From contig NZ_OY781106.1 of assembly GCF_963676475.1 (NCBI RefSeq), forward strand, positions 2,356,001 through 2,420,000: a stretch of 64,000 bases of DNA. The letters run 5' to 3'. The stretch comes from an uncultured Celeribacter sp. (lineage in GTDB: Bacteria > Pseudomonadota > Alphaproteobacteria > Rhodobacterales > Rhodobacteraceae). A program made the position numbers and the translations under genes. How positions within the stretch are numbered: position 1 is the first letter of the stretch; each line of letters opens with the position of its first letter. Of the stretch, positions 7,954-17,078 are shown one piece after another. The notes beneath the pieces are model-generated. The model was not told the origin of the DNA, searched no databases, and saw only the letters and a program-made list of their open reading frames with translations.

Positions 7954-9311
7954 GAGCCAGATCTCTCCGGTTGCGCCTGTTCCTCGTGATCCTGCCGCCG
8001 CTGTTCCTGGTCTCGATCCTTCTGGGGTGGTGGCGGTTCGAGGTGGCACAACGGACGTCTGAGGAGCTGTTCGATCGCTCACTCCTCTCCGCCGCCCTGG
8101 CGATTTCGCGCGATGTGGCGATCTCCGAAGGCGACGCGCTGTCGCCCAGCACCCGACAGGTCATTTCGGATGCCGGGGGCGGTGAGTTGTTTTATCACGT
8201 CACCGGGCCGGGCGGTATTTATGTGACGGGTTACGCCTATCCGCCACGTCCCGAAGTGCCCATCGCGCGAAATATGCCGTTCTACTATTTCGCCGACTAT
8301 CGCGGCGAAGAAATGCGCGTCTTGCGCATGATCGAAAACCGCACCATCGGCACATTGACGGGCGACGCGGTCGTGACGGTCTGGCAGAGAGTCAGCGACC
8401 GTCGCGCCTTTGCCCAAGCGTTGGCCTTTCGCGCCGCCGCGGTGATGGCGGGTTTGATGGCGGCGCTGGCTCTGATCATCTGGTTCGGTGTGCAGATTGG
8501 CCTGCGCCCGCTGAACGATCTGCAAGCGGCGATCCGACAGCGTTCTCCCGAGGAACTCGGTCCGATCCGTCGCCCGGTGCCACAGGAGGTCTCTGGCATC
8601 GTCTCTACCCTGAACCGGCTTCTGGGACAGGTGCAGGACAGCTTCGAGGCGCACCAGGCCTTTATCTCGGATGCCGCGCACCAGCTGCGCAATCCGGCTG
8701 CGGCGATCCTGGCCCTGGCCGAAACGCTTCCGAGTGTCCAGGATCCGGCAGAACGTGCGACGTGCGAAGAGCAATTGGTCGACGTGGCGCGCAAATCCGC
8801 GCGCCTGGCCGAGCAGCTGCTATCCTTGGAGCGGCTTCGCTATGACAACAGTACAGCCACGGAGCCTTTCGACCTGAACACGGTTGTCGAGGATGTCTGT
8901 CGCACCTTCGCCACCAAGGCCCTTGCACGTGACTTGGAGTTTACCCTCGCGCCGACCGAGGAGCCTCTCCCGGTCCTCGGCAACCCGGTTCTTGTCGGAG
9001 AAGCCTTGATCAATCTCCTCGAAAATGCCCTGAAGCACGGCGGAGAGGGGATGACCGCCATCAGCGTGGGGACGTCAGCCGATGAAGAGAGTGTCATGAT
9101 CACGGTAGAGGATGATGGCGTGGGCATTCCACAGGACAAAGTCGGCACAGCATTTCGCCGCTTCTCGCAATTGGAGAACGGCGAAGGGACCGGATTGGGT
9201 TTGGCCATCGTGGAGAAGGTGATGGTCAGGCACGCAGGGCGCGTCGACATTATGCCAACCGAGGTAGGAACGACATTTTGCCTTCGGTTTCCGCGCGCCA
9301 CACATGCTTGA
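7950..9311 (+). CDS. tctE: TctE-like sensor histidine kinase
   Basis: A 453-residue inner-membrane kinase. The N-terminal membrane helix (LRLFLVILPPLFLVSILLGW) is followed by a periplasmic TctE-type sensor region to about residue 155. A second membrane helix (VMAGLMAALALIIWFGVQIGL) and a HAMP-like linker come next. The HisKA segment holds the phosphorylated His near residue 244 (DAAHQLRNP). The ATPase domain has the N box (INLLENALKH), G1 (DDGVGIP) and G2 (GTGLGLAIV). It is translationally coupled to tctD. It probably senses extracellular carboxylate, directly or through loaded TctC. The replacement of the usual Thr by Asn after the HQLR motif is a small variation. Confidence 0.9.
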   Translation: MRARSLRLRLFLVILPPLFLVSILLGWWRFEVAQRTSEELFDRSLLSAALAISRDVAISEGDALSPSTRQVISDAGGGELFYHVTGPGGIYVTGYAYPPRPEVPIARNMPFYYFADYRGEEMRVLRMIENRTIGTLTGDAVVTVWQRVSDRRAFAQALAFRAAAVMAGLMAALALIIWFGVQIGLRPLNDLQAAIRQRSPEELGPIRRPVPQEVSGIVSTLNRLLGQVQDSFEAHQAFISDAAHQLRNPAAAILALAETLPSVQDPAERATCEEQLVDVARKSARLAEQLLSLERLRYDNSTATEPFDLNTVVEDVCRTFATKALARDLEFTLAPTEEPLPVLGNPVLVGEALINLLENALKHGGEGMTAISVGTSADEESVMITVEDDGVGIPQDKVGTAFRRFSQLENGEGTGLGLAIVEKVMVRHAGRVDIMPTEVGTTFCLRFPRATHA

Positions 9312-9678
9312 AACAGGCGCATCACTCGATCCAAAATTGCTCCCTAGCCACTCCGCCAGCCCCTTGACCGAATAGTCCCGCTCCGTCCCCTATCCCACTG
9401 CGTCGATCCTGAACTCCTTGGAGCGCGCGCTTGCCCTTACGGGCACGCTTTCCTTTGCGGTCACAATTGCCAAGCAAAATGACGGCACATCTACAGACAC
9501 CTACCTGATGTCAGGGCCACTGGAGGCGGCAGATTTGTGGGTCCAGCGCTGGGTGCGCGCTGATCGGCGGCAATGGCTGCTAACCGGTCATCCGCCACGC
9601 CCGGCTCGAATGTCGACTCCGGGCCGGAAGCACTAAAGGTCAACCGTCGCCAGCCCCGCCCCTACGGCCCTTTGGACG
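9312..9678. other. intergenic DNA between tctE and the IS3 insertion
   Basis: About 370 bases with no convincing gene. Short open frames here have no start context, no recognisable domain and odd composition. No clear tctE terminator was found. The sequence probably includes a remnant of what the insertion sequence landed in. Confidence 0.5.
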
Positions 9679-10334
9679 TGTCGCGGTTTGAAGCCGCTCC
9701 TTTGATAGCATTTACTGCAACAAAGGAGACTGACTATGGGACTGAAACGTACGGACGAATTCCGCCAAGATGCGGTGCGAATTGCGCTGACCAGTGGGCT
9801 GACGCGCAAGCAGGTGGCTGATGATCTGGGCGTTGGCATGTCGACGCTGAACAAATGTATCACAGCACATCGAGACACGAACGTGGTGTCACAAGAGGAT
9901 TTAGACCTCGCCCAAGAGAATGAGCGGCTTCGACGTGAGATCCGGCTTCTCAAGGAGGAGAGGGAAATCCTAAAAAAGGCCACCCAGTTCTTCGCGGGCC
10001 TAAAGTAATGAGATTTAGGTTTGTCGAGGAACACAGGAACCATTTCCCAGCCAACCGTTTATGCAGTGTCGTTGGCGTCAGCACACGTGGCTGGCGGGCC
10101 TTGCGTAGTCGCCCTGCCAGTCGCAGACAACGATCTGATATGGTCACGCTTGCACACATCAAAGAACAGTCCCGCCTGAGCCTTGGTCGCTACGGCAGGC
10201 CGCGCATGACCGAAGAGTTGAAGGAGATCGGCCTGGACGTCGGTCATCGCCGCGTTGGCCGATTGATGCGCCAGAACGGCATATCTGTCGTCAGCCCCCG
10301 CAAACACAAGGTGACGACCGAGAGCGATCACAAG
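9679..10334 (+). mobile_element. IS3-family element A, left part only
   Basis: The left portion of an IS3-family insertion sequence: a likely terminal repeat region beginning near TGTCGCGGTTTGAAGCC at about 9679, an intact orfA, and the first third of orfB. A second IS3-family element interrupts it at 10335. The rest of orfB does not continue after that element ends at 11631, so the right half has been deleted. The exact left end is approximate because its partner repeat is missing. Confidence 0.7.
9736..10008 (+). CDS. IS3-family transposase OrfA (element A)
   Basis: A 90-residue protein with an N-terminal helix-turn-helix (FRQDAVRIALTSGLTRKQVA) and a C-terminal leucine-zipper-like coiled coil (ENERLRREIRLLKEEREILKKA), the standard IS3 OrfA layout. 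It normally binds the element's ends and is fused to OrfB by ribosomal frameshift. The RBS AAGGAG sits nine bases upstream. OrfB follows with a one-base overlap, but is truncated, so the element should be immobile on its own. Confidence 0.85.
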   Translation: MGLKRTDEFRQDAVRIALTSGLTRKQVADDLGVGMSTLNKCITAHRDTNVVSQEDLDLAQENERLRREIRLLKEEREILKKATQFFAGLK

Positions 10335-10337
10335 TGA
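10008..10337 (+). pseudogene. IS3-family transposase OrfB (element A), truncated by IS insertion
   Basis: Encodes only the N-terminal region of an OrfB (RFVEEHRNHFPANRLCSVVGVSTRGWRALR and the HTH_21-like stretch RYGRPRMTEELKEIGLDVGHRRVGRLMR). The frame ends at a stop created by the first bases of the inserted element (TGAGTT at 10335). The DDE integrase core is entirely missing, so it cannot be an active transposase. Confidence 0.8.
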
Positions 10338-10352
10338 GTTGCCCCAAGTTTC

Positions 10353-11268
10353 CTAGAGACCTGCCTTGTTCAGATTGAGCTGTCTTTCTTCGAAGTCAAC
10401 GGGCGACAGCAGGCCGTTGTTCGTGTGCTTCCGTTTTGGATTGTAGAACATCTCGATGTCCTCGAACACGTCGTGCCTTGCGGCTTCGCGGGTCGGGTAG
10501 GTTTTTCGCCTGATCCGTTCCCGTTTCAGCAGTTGGAAGAAGCTCTCCGCGACGGCGTTGTCATGGCAGTTTCCGCGTCGGCTCATGCTGGGTTCCAGGT
10601 TGTGCTGTGTCAGGAAAGACAGCCATTCCCGGCTGGTGAACTGGGAGCCCTGATCGGAATGCACCGTGGCACGGCCAGCGGGCTTTCGCCGCCACACAGC
10701 CATCAGCAAGGCCTGCAGGGCGAGGTCTGTCGTCATGCGGGACTGGGCCGACCAGACAACGGTGAGCCATTGATGCGCCATTGGTTCAAGCGCAATGGCG
10801 AACGCGCAACAACAGGTCGGTGACGACACACAGGGACAGCCAGCCCTCGTGGGTCTTGATGTAGGTGATGTCGGTGACCCAGACCTGATCGGGGACGGAT
10901 GCCTCGAACTTCTGTTCCAGCCTGTTCTCAGCCACGATGGCAGGCTTGCCACGATAGCGGCCGGGACGGCGTCTGTAGCCGATCTGTGCCGCTATCCCGG
11001 CCAGGGATGCCAGACGGGCCACCCGGTTCTCGGAAACCCGTTCGCCCTGGTCGCGCAGGTCATCGGCCAGCTTGCGATAGCCATAGACCTTGCCGCTGTC
11101 GGACCAGGCCTGCCGGATCACCCCGGTTTGGCGCACATCTTCCAGCGCACGCCGGCTTAACGGTTCCTTAAGCCATGCGTAGAACCCGCTGAAATGGACC
11201 TCCAGCATCCGGCACATAGCCCGAACACGAAACTGATCACGATGCGCGCTGATAAACGCGTACTTCAC
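10353..11268 (-). pseudogene. IS3-family transposase OrfB (element B), frameshifted
   Basis: The N-terminal part (bases 11268 down to about 10830) reads from HTH_21-like sequence into the first catalytic Asp of the integrase core (WVTDITYIKTHEGWLSLCVVTDL). It then runs into a stop at 10786. The rest of the core continues in another frame, from WSAQSRMTTDLALQALLMAV through the second Asp (HSDQGSQFTS) to the Glu (NAVAESFFQLLKRE) and the usual C-terminus. Between the two parts an extra stretch of about 40 bases replaces the expected SRxVVG residues. It contains the repeat described separately. The protein cannot be made intact. Confidence 0.85.
10776..10807 (+). repeat. 32-bp palindromic repeat, copy 1 (inside orfB of element B)
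   Basis: The unit begins CGCCATTGGTTC and ends CGAACGCGC, with internal symmetry CGCCATTG/CAATGGCG. It matches the copy at 11288-11319 at 26 of 32 positions when that copy is read on the minus strand. Both copies sit precisely where a transposase gene loses its frame, which suggests independent insertions of a small palindromic element rather than chance. Confidence 0.6.
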
Positions 11269-11572
11269 TTTGCATTCTGCGCGAAGTACGCGCTCGGCAT
11301 TGCCCTCGGACCAATGGCGGACAAGCCTCGCCCTTTTTTAGAATATCGCGCTCCTCGGTCATCCTGGCCAACTCGCGCTTCAGCCGACGGTTCTCGGCTT
11401 CATGATCCACACCGGGCTTGGGCGCGGGTTCCCCGAACAGCTTCATACATTTGTACAGAGAATGCCTGCGCACGCCCAGTCGCCGGGAAACCTCCCGAAC
11501 CGGATAGCACCGCACCGTGATCTGATGCACCGCATCGCGCTTCAAATCGTCGCTGTAGTTGCTTCTCCCCAT
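11237..11572 (-). pseudogene. IS3-family transposase OrfA (element B), frame disrupted near its end
   Basis: The first 75 residues are a normal OrfA: helix-turn-helix (YPVREVSRRLGVRRHSLYKCMK) and coiled coil (ENRRLKRELARMTEERDILKK). An A6G stretch (AAAAAAG, near 11337) after it is a typical slippery site for the -1 frameshift that makes OrfAB. Immediately after, the small palindromic insertion adds foreign residues, and the natural end (YFAQNAK) is reached only in a different frame. Confidence 0.75.
11288..11319 (-). repeat. 32-bp palindromic repeat, copy 2 (inside orfA of element B)
   Basis: Read on the minus strand, this copy starts CGCCATTGGTCC and ends CGAGCGCGT, 81 percent identical to copy 1. 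It lies between the end of the orfA coiled coil (ERDILKK) and the usual orfA terminal residues YFAQNAK, which are now in another frame. The surrounding extra DNA is about 35-40 bases. Confidence 0.6.
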
Positions 11573-11631
11573 GTCGGCCTCATTGCCTCAAAGTTAGGGA
11601 GAAAAGCGTCTACAAATCTAGGGGAAACTCA

Positions 11632-12125
11632 AATATCATGGCCGTGGCATATGACCTCATTAGCGTGATCGGGTGAGGCAACGCGCTCAAACTTCAGGCA
11701 TTCGCCGAGTAGACCGTGAAGGATCACAAAAGAACTGCGAGCGGAAGTTCTCTGTGTCAGGCATGAATGGAATGTCCGGGCCCGCGACGAAGGACGTCTG
11801 GCAAGTGGCGAGATCTCCGCTGCAGACCTCCAGCCCAAAACGCTCATATCGCCCGACGCCTACGCAGCAAGTCCGATACATTTGTCATACGACATTCAGA
11901 GCAGAAGGAGCCTGAACAGAAATGGGAAATGACGATTAAGAGAGGGAACCGGCGCGAGTCGTTCAACGATTAGAGGTAGATCCGAACCTCTACGGTTCGG
12001 CTAATCACTCACCTTCATTTCCCGAACATGAGGTTTGTAACACACAAAATTTTGCAACAGCCACTTGGCCTGGGATCCCCAACCTATGGATCCCCGGACT
12101 GCACCAGGCCGGGGATTTCATTTAT
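11632..12125. other. gene-free gap between IS3 nest and aldolase gene
   Basis: Nearly 500 bases without a credible gene. Short frames on both strands have no recognisable domain. The right part contains a hairpin (ATCCCCGG at 12090-12097 with CCGGGGAT at 12109-12116) just beyond the stop of the aldolase gene, which may help end that minus-strand transcript, though no U run follows in that direction. The gap probably contains the scar of the deletion that removed half of IS element A. Confidence 0.5.
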
Positions 12126-13151
12126 TTACGTACGACGCTCACGCTGCCAGGTCAGTGCGAGATCTTCGATCATATCCTCCTGACCACCGACCATACCTCG
12201 CTTGCCCAATTCCATAAGCAATTCGCGCGCCGGGATGCCGTAGCGTTCCTCCGCCCGCTTCGCGAAGAGCAGGAAGGAGCTGTAGACACCTGCGTAACCG
12301 ATGGTCAGAGAGTTGCGGTCCACCCGGACAAGATGGTCCATCATCGGCACGACACGATCTTCGGCGACATCCATAATGCCGAACAGGTCGACCCCGGTCT
12401 GCACGCCCATACGGTTGAAAACCGCGACGAGCAGCTCCATCGGCGCGTTGCCCGCACCGGCACCCAGACCGGCTGCAGCCCCGTCGATGCGGTTCGCCCC
12501 GCATTCGACGGCAGCGACCGAATTGGCAATCCCCATACCCAGGTTATGGTGACCATGGAAGCCGAGTTCCGTCTCCGGCGACAGCGCCTCGCGCAGCGCA
12601 GTGATCCGCGCTCTTACGTCGTCGGGTAGCATATAACCTGCGGAGTCGGTGCAATAGATGCAGTTGGCACCATAGCTTTCCATTTTCAGCGCTTCTTCCA
12701 CCAACCCTTCGGGGCTGTTGCGATGCGCCATCATCAGGAAACCGACCGTGTCGAGATCGGTCTGGGCGGCAAATTTGATATGCTGTTCGGCAACATCCGC
12801 CTCGGTACAATGCGTGGCGACCCGAACGCCGGAAATCCCGAGATCCATTGCGCGTTTGAGATCGTCCAGAATGCCGATGCCGGGAAGCAGCAGCGCAGAG
12901 ACTTTCGCGTTTTTCATATGCGGGATCACCGCGGCGAGATATTCGTCGTCCGTGGCCGGGGCGAAACCGTAGTTGACGGAGTTGCCGCCCAGACCATCGC
13001 CATGGGTCACTTCGATCCAGGGCATCCCTGCGGCGTCGAGCGCCTTGGCGATGGTGATCATCTCCTCGATGGAGATTTGTTGGCGCTTGGCATGCATGCC
13101 ATCGCGCAGGCTCATTTCGTGCAATGTGACGTTGCGGCCTTCGATGCTCAT
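12126..13151 (-). CDS. dmpG: 4-hydroxy-2-oxovalerate aldolase
   Basis: A 341-residue class II aldolase (HMGL-like TIM barrel) that splits 4-hydroxy-2-oxoacids into pyruvate and an aldehyde. The catalytic signature SLRDGMHA lies near the N-terminus, followed by HGDGLGG. The metal-binding HxH (GFHGHHNLG) is present in the middle, and the C-terminal DmpG communication domain is full length. The ATG at 13151 has AAGGAGG five bases upstream. It starts 11 bases after dmpF and would form the usual channelled complex with it, so the toxic aldehyde passes directly to the dehydrogenase. No hydratase or ring-cleavage gene accompanies it, so the hydroxy-oxoacid must come from another source (see the TRAP finding). 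Confidence 0.93.
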   Translation of the reverse strand: MSIEGRNVTLHEMSLRDGMHAKRQQISIEEMITIAKALDAAGMPWIEVTHGDGLGGNSVNYGFAPATDDEYLAAVIPHMKNAKVSALLLPGIGILDDLKRAMDLGISGVRVATHCTEADVAEQHIKFAAQTDLDTVGFLMMAHRNSPEGLVEEALKMESYGANCIYCTDSAGYMLPDDVRARITALREALSPETELGFHGHHNLGMGIANSVAAVECGANRIDGAAAGLGAGAGNAPMELLVAVFNRMGVQTGVDLFGIMDVAEDRVVPMMDHLVRVDRNSLTIGYAGVYSSFLLFAKRAEERYGIPARELLMELGKRGMVGGQEDMIEDLALTWQRERRT

Positions 13152-13162
13152 TCTGGCCTCCT

Positions 13163-14074
13163 TCAAGCGCGTTTGGGCAGGGCGATGTCACCGCCTGCGA
13201 TTTCTTGTGCGAACATTTCAGCCGTGCGCAGCGCGGCCGAGGTCATGATGTCGAGATTGCCCGCATATTTCGGCAGGAAATCCCCAAGCCCCTCGACCTC
13301 GACAAAAATCGAGACGCGATTTCCGTCGAACACCGGACCATTCACAAGCTTGTAGCCCGGCACATATTTCTGAACCTCCTCGACCATCGACTTGACGGAT
13401 TCGGTGATGGCGGCTTCGTCGGGCGTGTCCTCGGTCAGAACATGAATGGTGTCGCGCATGAGAAGCGGCGGCTCGGCCGGGTTCACAACGATGATCGCCT
13501 TGCCTTTCTTGGCGCCGCCGACATTTTCGATTGCCCGGGCGGTTGTCTGGGTAAATTCGTCGATGTTCTTGCGCGTGCCCGGCCCGATAGACCGCGAGGC
13601 CACAGAGGCCACGATCTCGCCATAAGCGACCGGCTGAACGCGTGAGACGGCGGCGACCATGGGGATCGTCGCCTGACCGCCACAGGTCACCATGTTGACG
13701 TTCATTTCGAGCTTCGCGGCATGTTCCGCAAGATTGACCGGCGGCACACAGTAAGGACCGATGGCGGCAGGCGTCAGGTCGACCATGAGAACACCCTTCT
13801 CATTGAGCTTACGGCTGTTCTCGGCATGGACATAGGCCGAGGTCGCATCAAAGGCGATACGGATGTCATCGGCCTCAACGGCCTCAAGCATTCCATCGAC
13901 CCCCTCTGCGGTGGTTTTGATACCCATTTCCGCCGCCCGCTTGAGGCCTTCAGAGGCAGGATCAATGCCAACCATCCAAACCGGCTCAACCCAATCGGAG
14001 CGCTGCATTTTCATCAACAGGTCCGTTCCGATATTGCCGGGACCGATAATCACGGCACGCAGTTTCTTTGTCAT
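13163..14074 (-). CDS. dmpF: acetaldehyde dehydrogenase (acylating)
   Basis: A 303-residue DmpF/MhpF/BphJ-type enzyme that oxidises acetaldehyde or propanal with NAD and CoA to the acyl-CoA. The Rossmann loop is seen at the start (VIIGPGNIGTDL). The catalytic Cys is in NMVTCGGQATIP. It is of normal family length. It lies 18 bases downstream of dctM and just before the aldolase, its obligatory partner. In the operon it turns the aldolase product into acetyl-CoA or a homologue, linking uptake by the TRAP system to central metabolism. Confidence 0.94.
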   Translation of the reverse strand: MTKKLRAVIIGPGNIGTDLLMKMQRSDWVEPVWMVGIDPASEGLKRAAEMGIKTTAEGVDGMLEAVEADDIRIAFDATSAYVHAENSRKLNEKGVLMVDLTPAAIGPYCVPPVNLAEHAAKLEMNVNMVTCGGQATIPMVAAVSRVQPVAYGEIVASVASRSIGPGTRKNIDEFTQTTARAIENVGGAKKGKAIIVVNPAEPPLLMRDTIHVLTEDTPDEAAITESVKSMVEEVQKYVPGYKLVNGPVFDGNRVSIFVEVEGLGDFLPKYAGNLDIMTSAALRTAEMFAQEIAGGDIALPKRA

Positions 14075-14092
14075 CGTGCAATTCCTTTGAGT

Positions 14093-15376
14093 TTACATTC
14101 CGAAGAGGGCCGGCAGGCCGAGAGACAGAGCGGGCACATAGGTGATCAACGCCAGGATCAGGAGCATCACCACTAGGAAAGGCGCAGCGGAGCGCATCAA
14201 TCTTTCCAACGGGATATTGCCCACACGCGACGCGACGAAGAGGTTTACACCCACAGGCGGTGTCACCATGCCGATCGCGAGGTTGGCGATCATAACGATG
14301 CCGAAGTGAACAGGATCCACCCCAGACGCGGCGACGACCGGCAACAGGATTGGGGTGAGGATGATGATCGCGGCGAGCGTCTCCATGAATGTGCCCACCA
14401 CCAGCAACAGCAGGTTGATCAGGATAAGGATCATCAGCGGGTTGCTCACCAGTTGCGTGATATAGTCCGCCATCATCACCGGGATGCGCTCGATCGCCAA
14501 AACGCGCCCGAAGATCGTGGCGGCCCCGACGATCAGCATGATCGTGGCCGAGGTGAGCGCCGAGGACGCAAAAATGTGATGCAGGTCCGAGAATTTCAAT
14601 TCGCGATAGACGAAAAGCCCAACGATGAGGCCATAGATCACGCCGATCGCGGAGGCCTCTGTGGGCGTGAAGACACCGCCATAGATGCCGCCTAAGATCA
14701 GGACGGGGACCATGAGGGCCCATTTCGCCTCCCAGATGGTGAGGACAATGTCCTTGAAGCTATGGCGTTCCGTGCTGCGTTCGATGCCTTCGCGGCGCGC
14801 CTGAAACCAAGCATATACGATAAGAGCAATGCCGATCAGAGCCCCCGGCACGACACCAGCCATGAACATTTTGGTCACGGAGACATTGGCCGACGTGGCA
14901 TAGATCACCATCGGGATCGACGGCGGGATGATGACCCCGAGGCTCCCCGCAGAGGCGATAAGCCCGCCAGTGAAGGGCGGACGATAGCCCCCTTTGGCCA
15001 TCGCGGGCATCAGGATCGCGCCAACGGCGGCCACGGTGGCCGGACCGGAGCCGGAGATCGCGGCAAAGAACATACAGGTGACAACCGCGATGATCGCCAA
15101 GCCACCGGAATAGCGCCCGAAGAGCACAAGCCCGACCTTCAAAAGCCGTTTGGACAGGCCACCGTGCCCCATGAGATCGCCCGCGAGCACAAAGAAGGGC
15201 ACCGCCATCAGAGGAAAGCTGTCAATCGAGGTGACAAGCCCCTGTGCGATATAGCTTGAACTCACCTTGCCACTGACCAAAAGCGCCAGCGTCGAAGCCA
15301 GCCCCAAGGCGATGCCGATCGGCACCGACACCAGAAGCATGACGAGGAACGGAATAAAGAGCAGAGCAGAAATCAT
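14093..15376 (-). CDS. dctM: TRAP transporter large permease (DctM)
   Basis: A 427-residue inner-membrane protein with about twelve helices and the DctM pattern: SIDSFPLMAVPFFVLAGDLMGHGG, a GSGPATVAAVGAILMPAM segment and PPSIPMVIYA. I place the start at ATG 15376, which overlaps the dctQ stop by four bases; longer frames run antisense through dctQ. It forms the ion-coupled channel of the transporter with DctQ. No fusion or truncation is seen. Confidence 0.93.
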   Translation of the reverse strand: MISALLFIPFLVMLLVSVPIGIALGLASTLALLVSGKVSSSYIAQGLVTSIDSFPLMAVPFFVLAGDLMGHGGLSKRLLKVGLVLFGRYSGGLAIIAVVTCMFFAAISGSGPATVAAVGAILMPAMAKGGYRPPFTGGLIASAGSLGVIIPPSIPMVIYATSANVSVTKMFMAGVVPGALIGIALIVYAWFQARREGIERSTERHSFKDIVLTIWEAKWALMVPVLILGGIYGGVFTPTEASAIGVIYGLIVGLFVYRELKFSDLHHIFASSALTSATIMLIVGAATIFGRVLAIERIPVMMADYITQLVSNPLMILILINLLLLVVGTFMETLAAIIILTPILLPVVAASGVDPVHFGIVMIANLAIGMVTPPVGVNLFVASRVGNIPLERLMRSAAPFLVVMLLILALITYVPALSLGLPALFGM

Positions 15377-15861
15377 TCTTCGGCCTCCGGGGCGCGACCA
15401 CGCAACCGGGCGATATCGAGCACGATGTGTTGAATAAGACGGATCACCACGAGACCAAAACCCACCACCGGCGCGGCATAGACATAGGCCATCGGGACCC
15501 CCAGCGAGGACGAGGTCTGACCGAAGCCATAGATTTTCGCGGTGAGTTTCGTCCCTTCCCAAATCACCAGAGCGGCAAAAAGGCCGAACACGAGATGGAT
15601 CAGAATGCGCACCACGATCTGGCCACGATCCGGCAGCAGATCGCTGAAAGCTGTGACGCGGATATGCGCCTGCTTTCGAACGCCGTAGCTCACCCCGATG
15701 TATGTTGCCCAGATGAACAGATAACGCGCCAATTCTTCTGACCAGGTCAGGGAGGCTTCCATCACATAGCGCATGAAAACCTGAAGTCCGATGAGAAGAG
15801 TCATTGAGGCGAGAAGAGCGACCAGAAGTGTCTCTTCGAGTTTCTCGTTGATGAATTTCAA
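15373..15861 (-). CDS. dctQ: TRAP transporter small permease (DctQ)
   Basis: A 162-residue protein with four membrane helices and the DctQ feature LTWSEELARYLFIWATYIG. I favour the TTG at 15861 with GGAG eight bases upstream. A GTG at 15906 is possible but would start inside the intercistronic hairpin. The four-base overlap with dctM indicates coupled translation. Confidence 0.88.
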   Translation of the reverse strand: MKFINEKLEETLLVALLASMTLLIGLQVFMRYVMEASLTWSEELARYLFIWATYIGVSYGVRKQAHIRVTAFSDLLPDRGQIVVRILIHLVFGLFAALVIWEGTKLTAKIYGFGQTSSSLGVPMAYVYAAPVVGFGLVVIRLIQHIVLDIARLRGRAPEAEE

Positions 15862-15892
15862 GGGGATACTCCAGTCAATAGGAGGTCGGTCT

Positions 15893-15925
15893 GACCGAGC
15901 GCGCACTGCAGTGTCGCGCTCGGTC
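15893..15925 (-). other. strong stem-loop between dctP and dctQ
   Basis: GACCGAGCGCG and CGCGCTCGGTC form an 11-bp perfect stem around an inner palindrome CACTGCAGTG, giving a nearly continuous hairpin just after the dctP stop. No U run follows. In TRAP operons such a stem commonly protects the binding-protein mRNA 3' end and lowers permease expression; that role here is inferred. Confidence 0.6.
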
Positions 15926-15933
15926 CGTTTGAC

Positions 15934-16947
15934 TTATTCGCCGTTGGCAATGGCCATGATGTGGTCCACCGCCTCCGCACCGACTTTCTTTTTCACCATC
16001 TCGATGACCGGGCCCATACGACCGGCGAACTCGGCCTGTTGTTCTGCCGTAAGCTCGACAAAGGTAATCTCAGGCATCGCGGCTTCGGCCTTGTCGTCGG
16101 CGTCCTGCGCGAGTTGGCGTTGATAGGCTTTGGACTCCGCGAAGACCTCTTCGAAAATCGCACGATCCTCATCGGACATCCGTGCCGTCACTTCCGGGTT
16201 CATCAGCAGCACAAACGGGGAATAGATGTGGTTCGTCTTGGTGATGTACTTCTGCACTTCGAAGAACTTCATGTCATAGAAGAGGTTGATCGGCCCTTCT
16301 TGTGCATCGAACGTGCCCTGCTGCAGTGCGGTGAACAGCTCAGAAAACGCCAGAGGAGCCGGGTTTGCCCCCTCTTCACGCCACGCCGCGATATGCACCT
16401 CGTTTTCCATGGTGCGCATTTTCATGCCCTCGAGATCGGCGGGCGTGTAGATCGGCTTCACGTTGTTGGTCAACTGACGGAAGCCATTTTCCCAATAACC
16501 AACGCCATGCAGGCCGACGCGCTCAAGGCTGTCGAGAAGGCCTTGACCAACCTCACCGTCCAGCACGCGGTAGACACTTTCGCGGTCCTTGAACAGGAAC
16601 GGAATATCGAGCGCGAAATACTCTTTGTTGAAACTGCCGAGCGGCGCCGAGGACACAAAGGCCATATCCAGATTGCCGAGCTGCAGGCTCTCGATCAATT
16701 CGCGCTCACCACCAAGCTGCCCGTTCGGAAAAATCTCAAGCCCGATTCGGCCTTCGGTTCTTTCACGCATTTGCTCGTCGATAAACTCAAGTGCGAGGTG
16801 GCCGGTGTTGGTGGCCGATGCGGCATGTGCCGCTTTGATCGTCAGCTCAGGTTCAGCCATCGCCTGCGTCGCCCCCAAAGACGTCGCCACAAGGCAAATC
16901 GCAATAGCGGTTTTGCGCAGGCTTGTGCCCGCGTTGAAGTGAATCAT
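15934..16947 (-). CDS. dctP: TRAP transporter periplasmic binding protein (DctP)
   Basis: A 337-residue DctP-family receptor with a signal peptide ending at ATQAMA. The mature protein shows the family's GGERELIESLQLGNLDMAFVSS and LEGMKMRT-type segment, where the conserved Arg forms a salt bridge to the ligand carboxylate. It is first in the minus-strand operon dctP-dctQ-dctM-dmpF-dmpG and is divergent from the FAD-linked dehydrogenase gene. The ligand is therefore probably a hydroxylated monocarboxylate processed by those enzymes. The exact compound is unknown. Confidence 0.92.
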   Translation of the reverse strand: MIHFNAGTSLRKTAIAICLVATSLGATQAMAEPELTIKAAHAASATNTGHLALEFIDEQMRERTEGRIGLEIFPNGQLGGERELIESLQLGNLDMAFVSSAPLGSFNKEYFALDIPFLFKDRESVYRVLDGEVGQGLLDSLERVGLHGVGYWENGFRQLTNNVKPIYTPADLEGMKMRTMENEVHIAAWREEGANPAPLAFSELFTALQQGTFDAQEGPINLFYDMKFFEVQKYITKTNHIYSPFVLLMNPEVTARMSDEDRAIFEEVFAESKAYQRQLAQDADDKAEAAMPEITFVELTAEQQAEFAGRMGPVIEMVKKKVGAEAVDHIMAIANGE

Positions 16948-17078
16948 GGAATCCTCCCAAGTTCAGTCATGTGAGCCCACTCGTGCGGACCCATTTCCTC
17001 CGGCAACAACAGGATACCCCTGCCATTTCCCTTGAACCTTCTAACGATTCAAATCATCTTATGTCAAATAATGAAATT

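Larger units (their letters stand above)
10335..11631 (-). mobile_element. IS3-family element B, 1.3 kb, inserted in element A
   Basis: Both ends carry related terminal repeats: TGAGTTGCCCCAAGTTTCC reading in from 10335, and TGAGTTTCCCCTAGATTTG reading in from 11631 on the other strand. Inside, orfA and orfB lie on the minus strand. No direct target duplication can be seen, in line with a deletion beside the insertion. Both genes are broken at points that contain copies of the same 32-bp palindromic repeat (10776-10807 and 11288-11319). The element is therefore a fossil. Confidence 0.85.

Noticed and set aside
10325..11641. Target-site duplication around IS3 element B.
   Set aside because: Flanks CACAAG and AATATC share no direct repeat longer than two bases.
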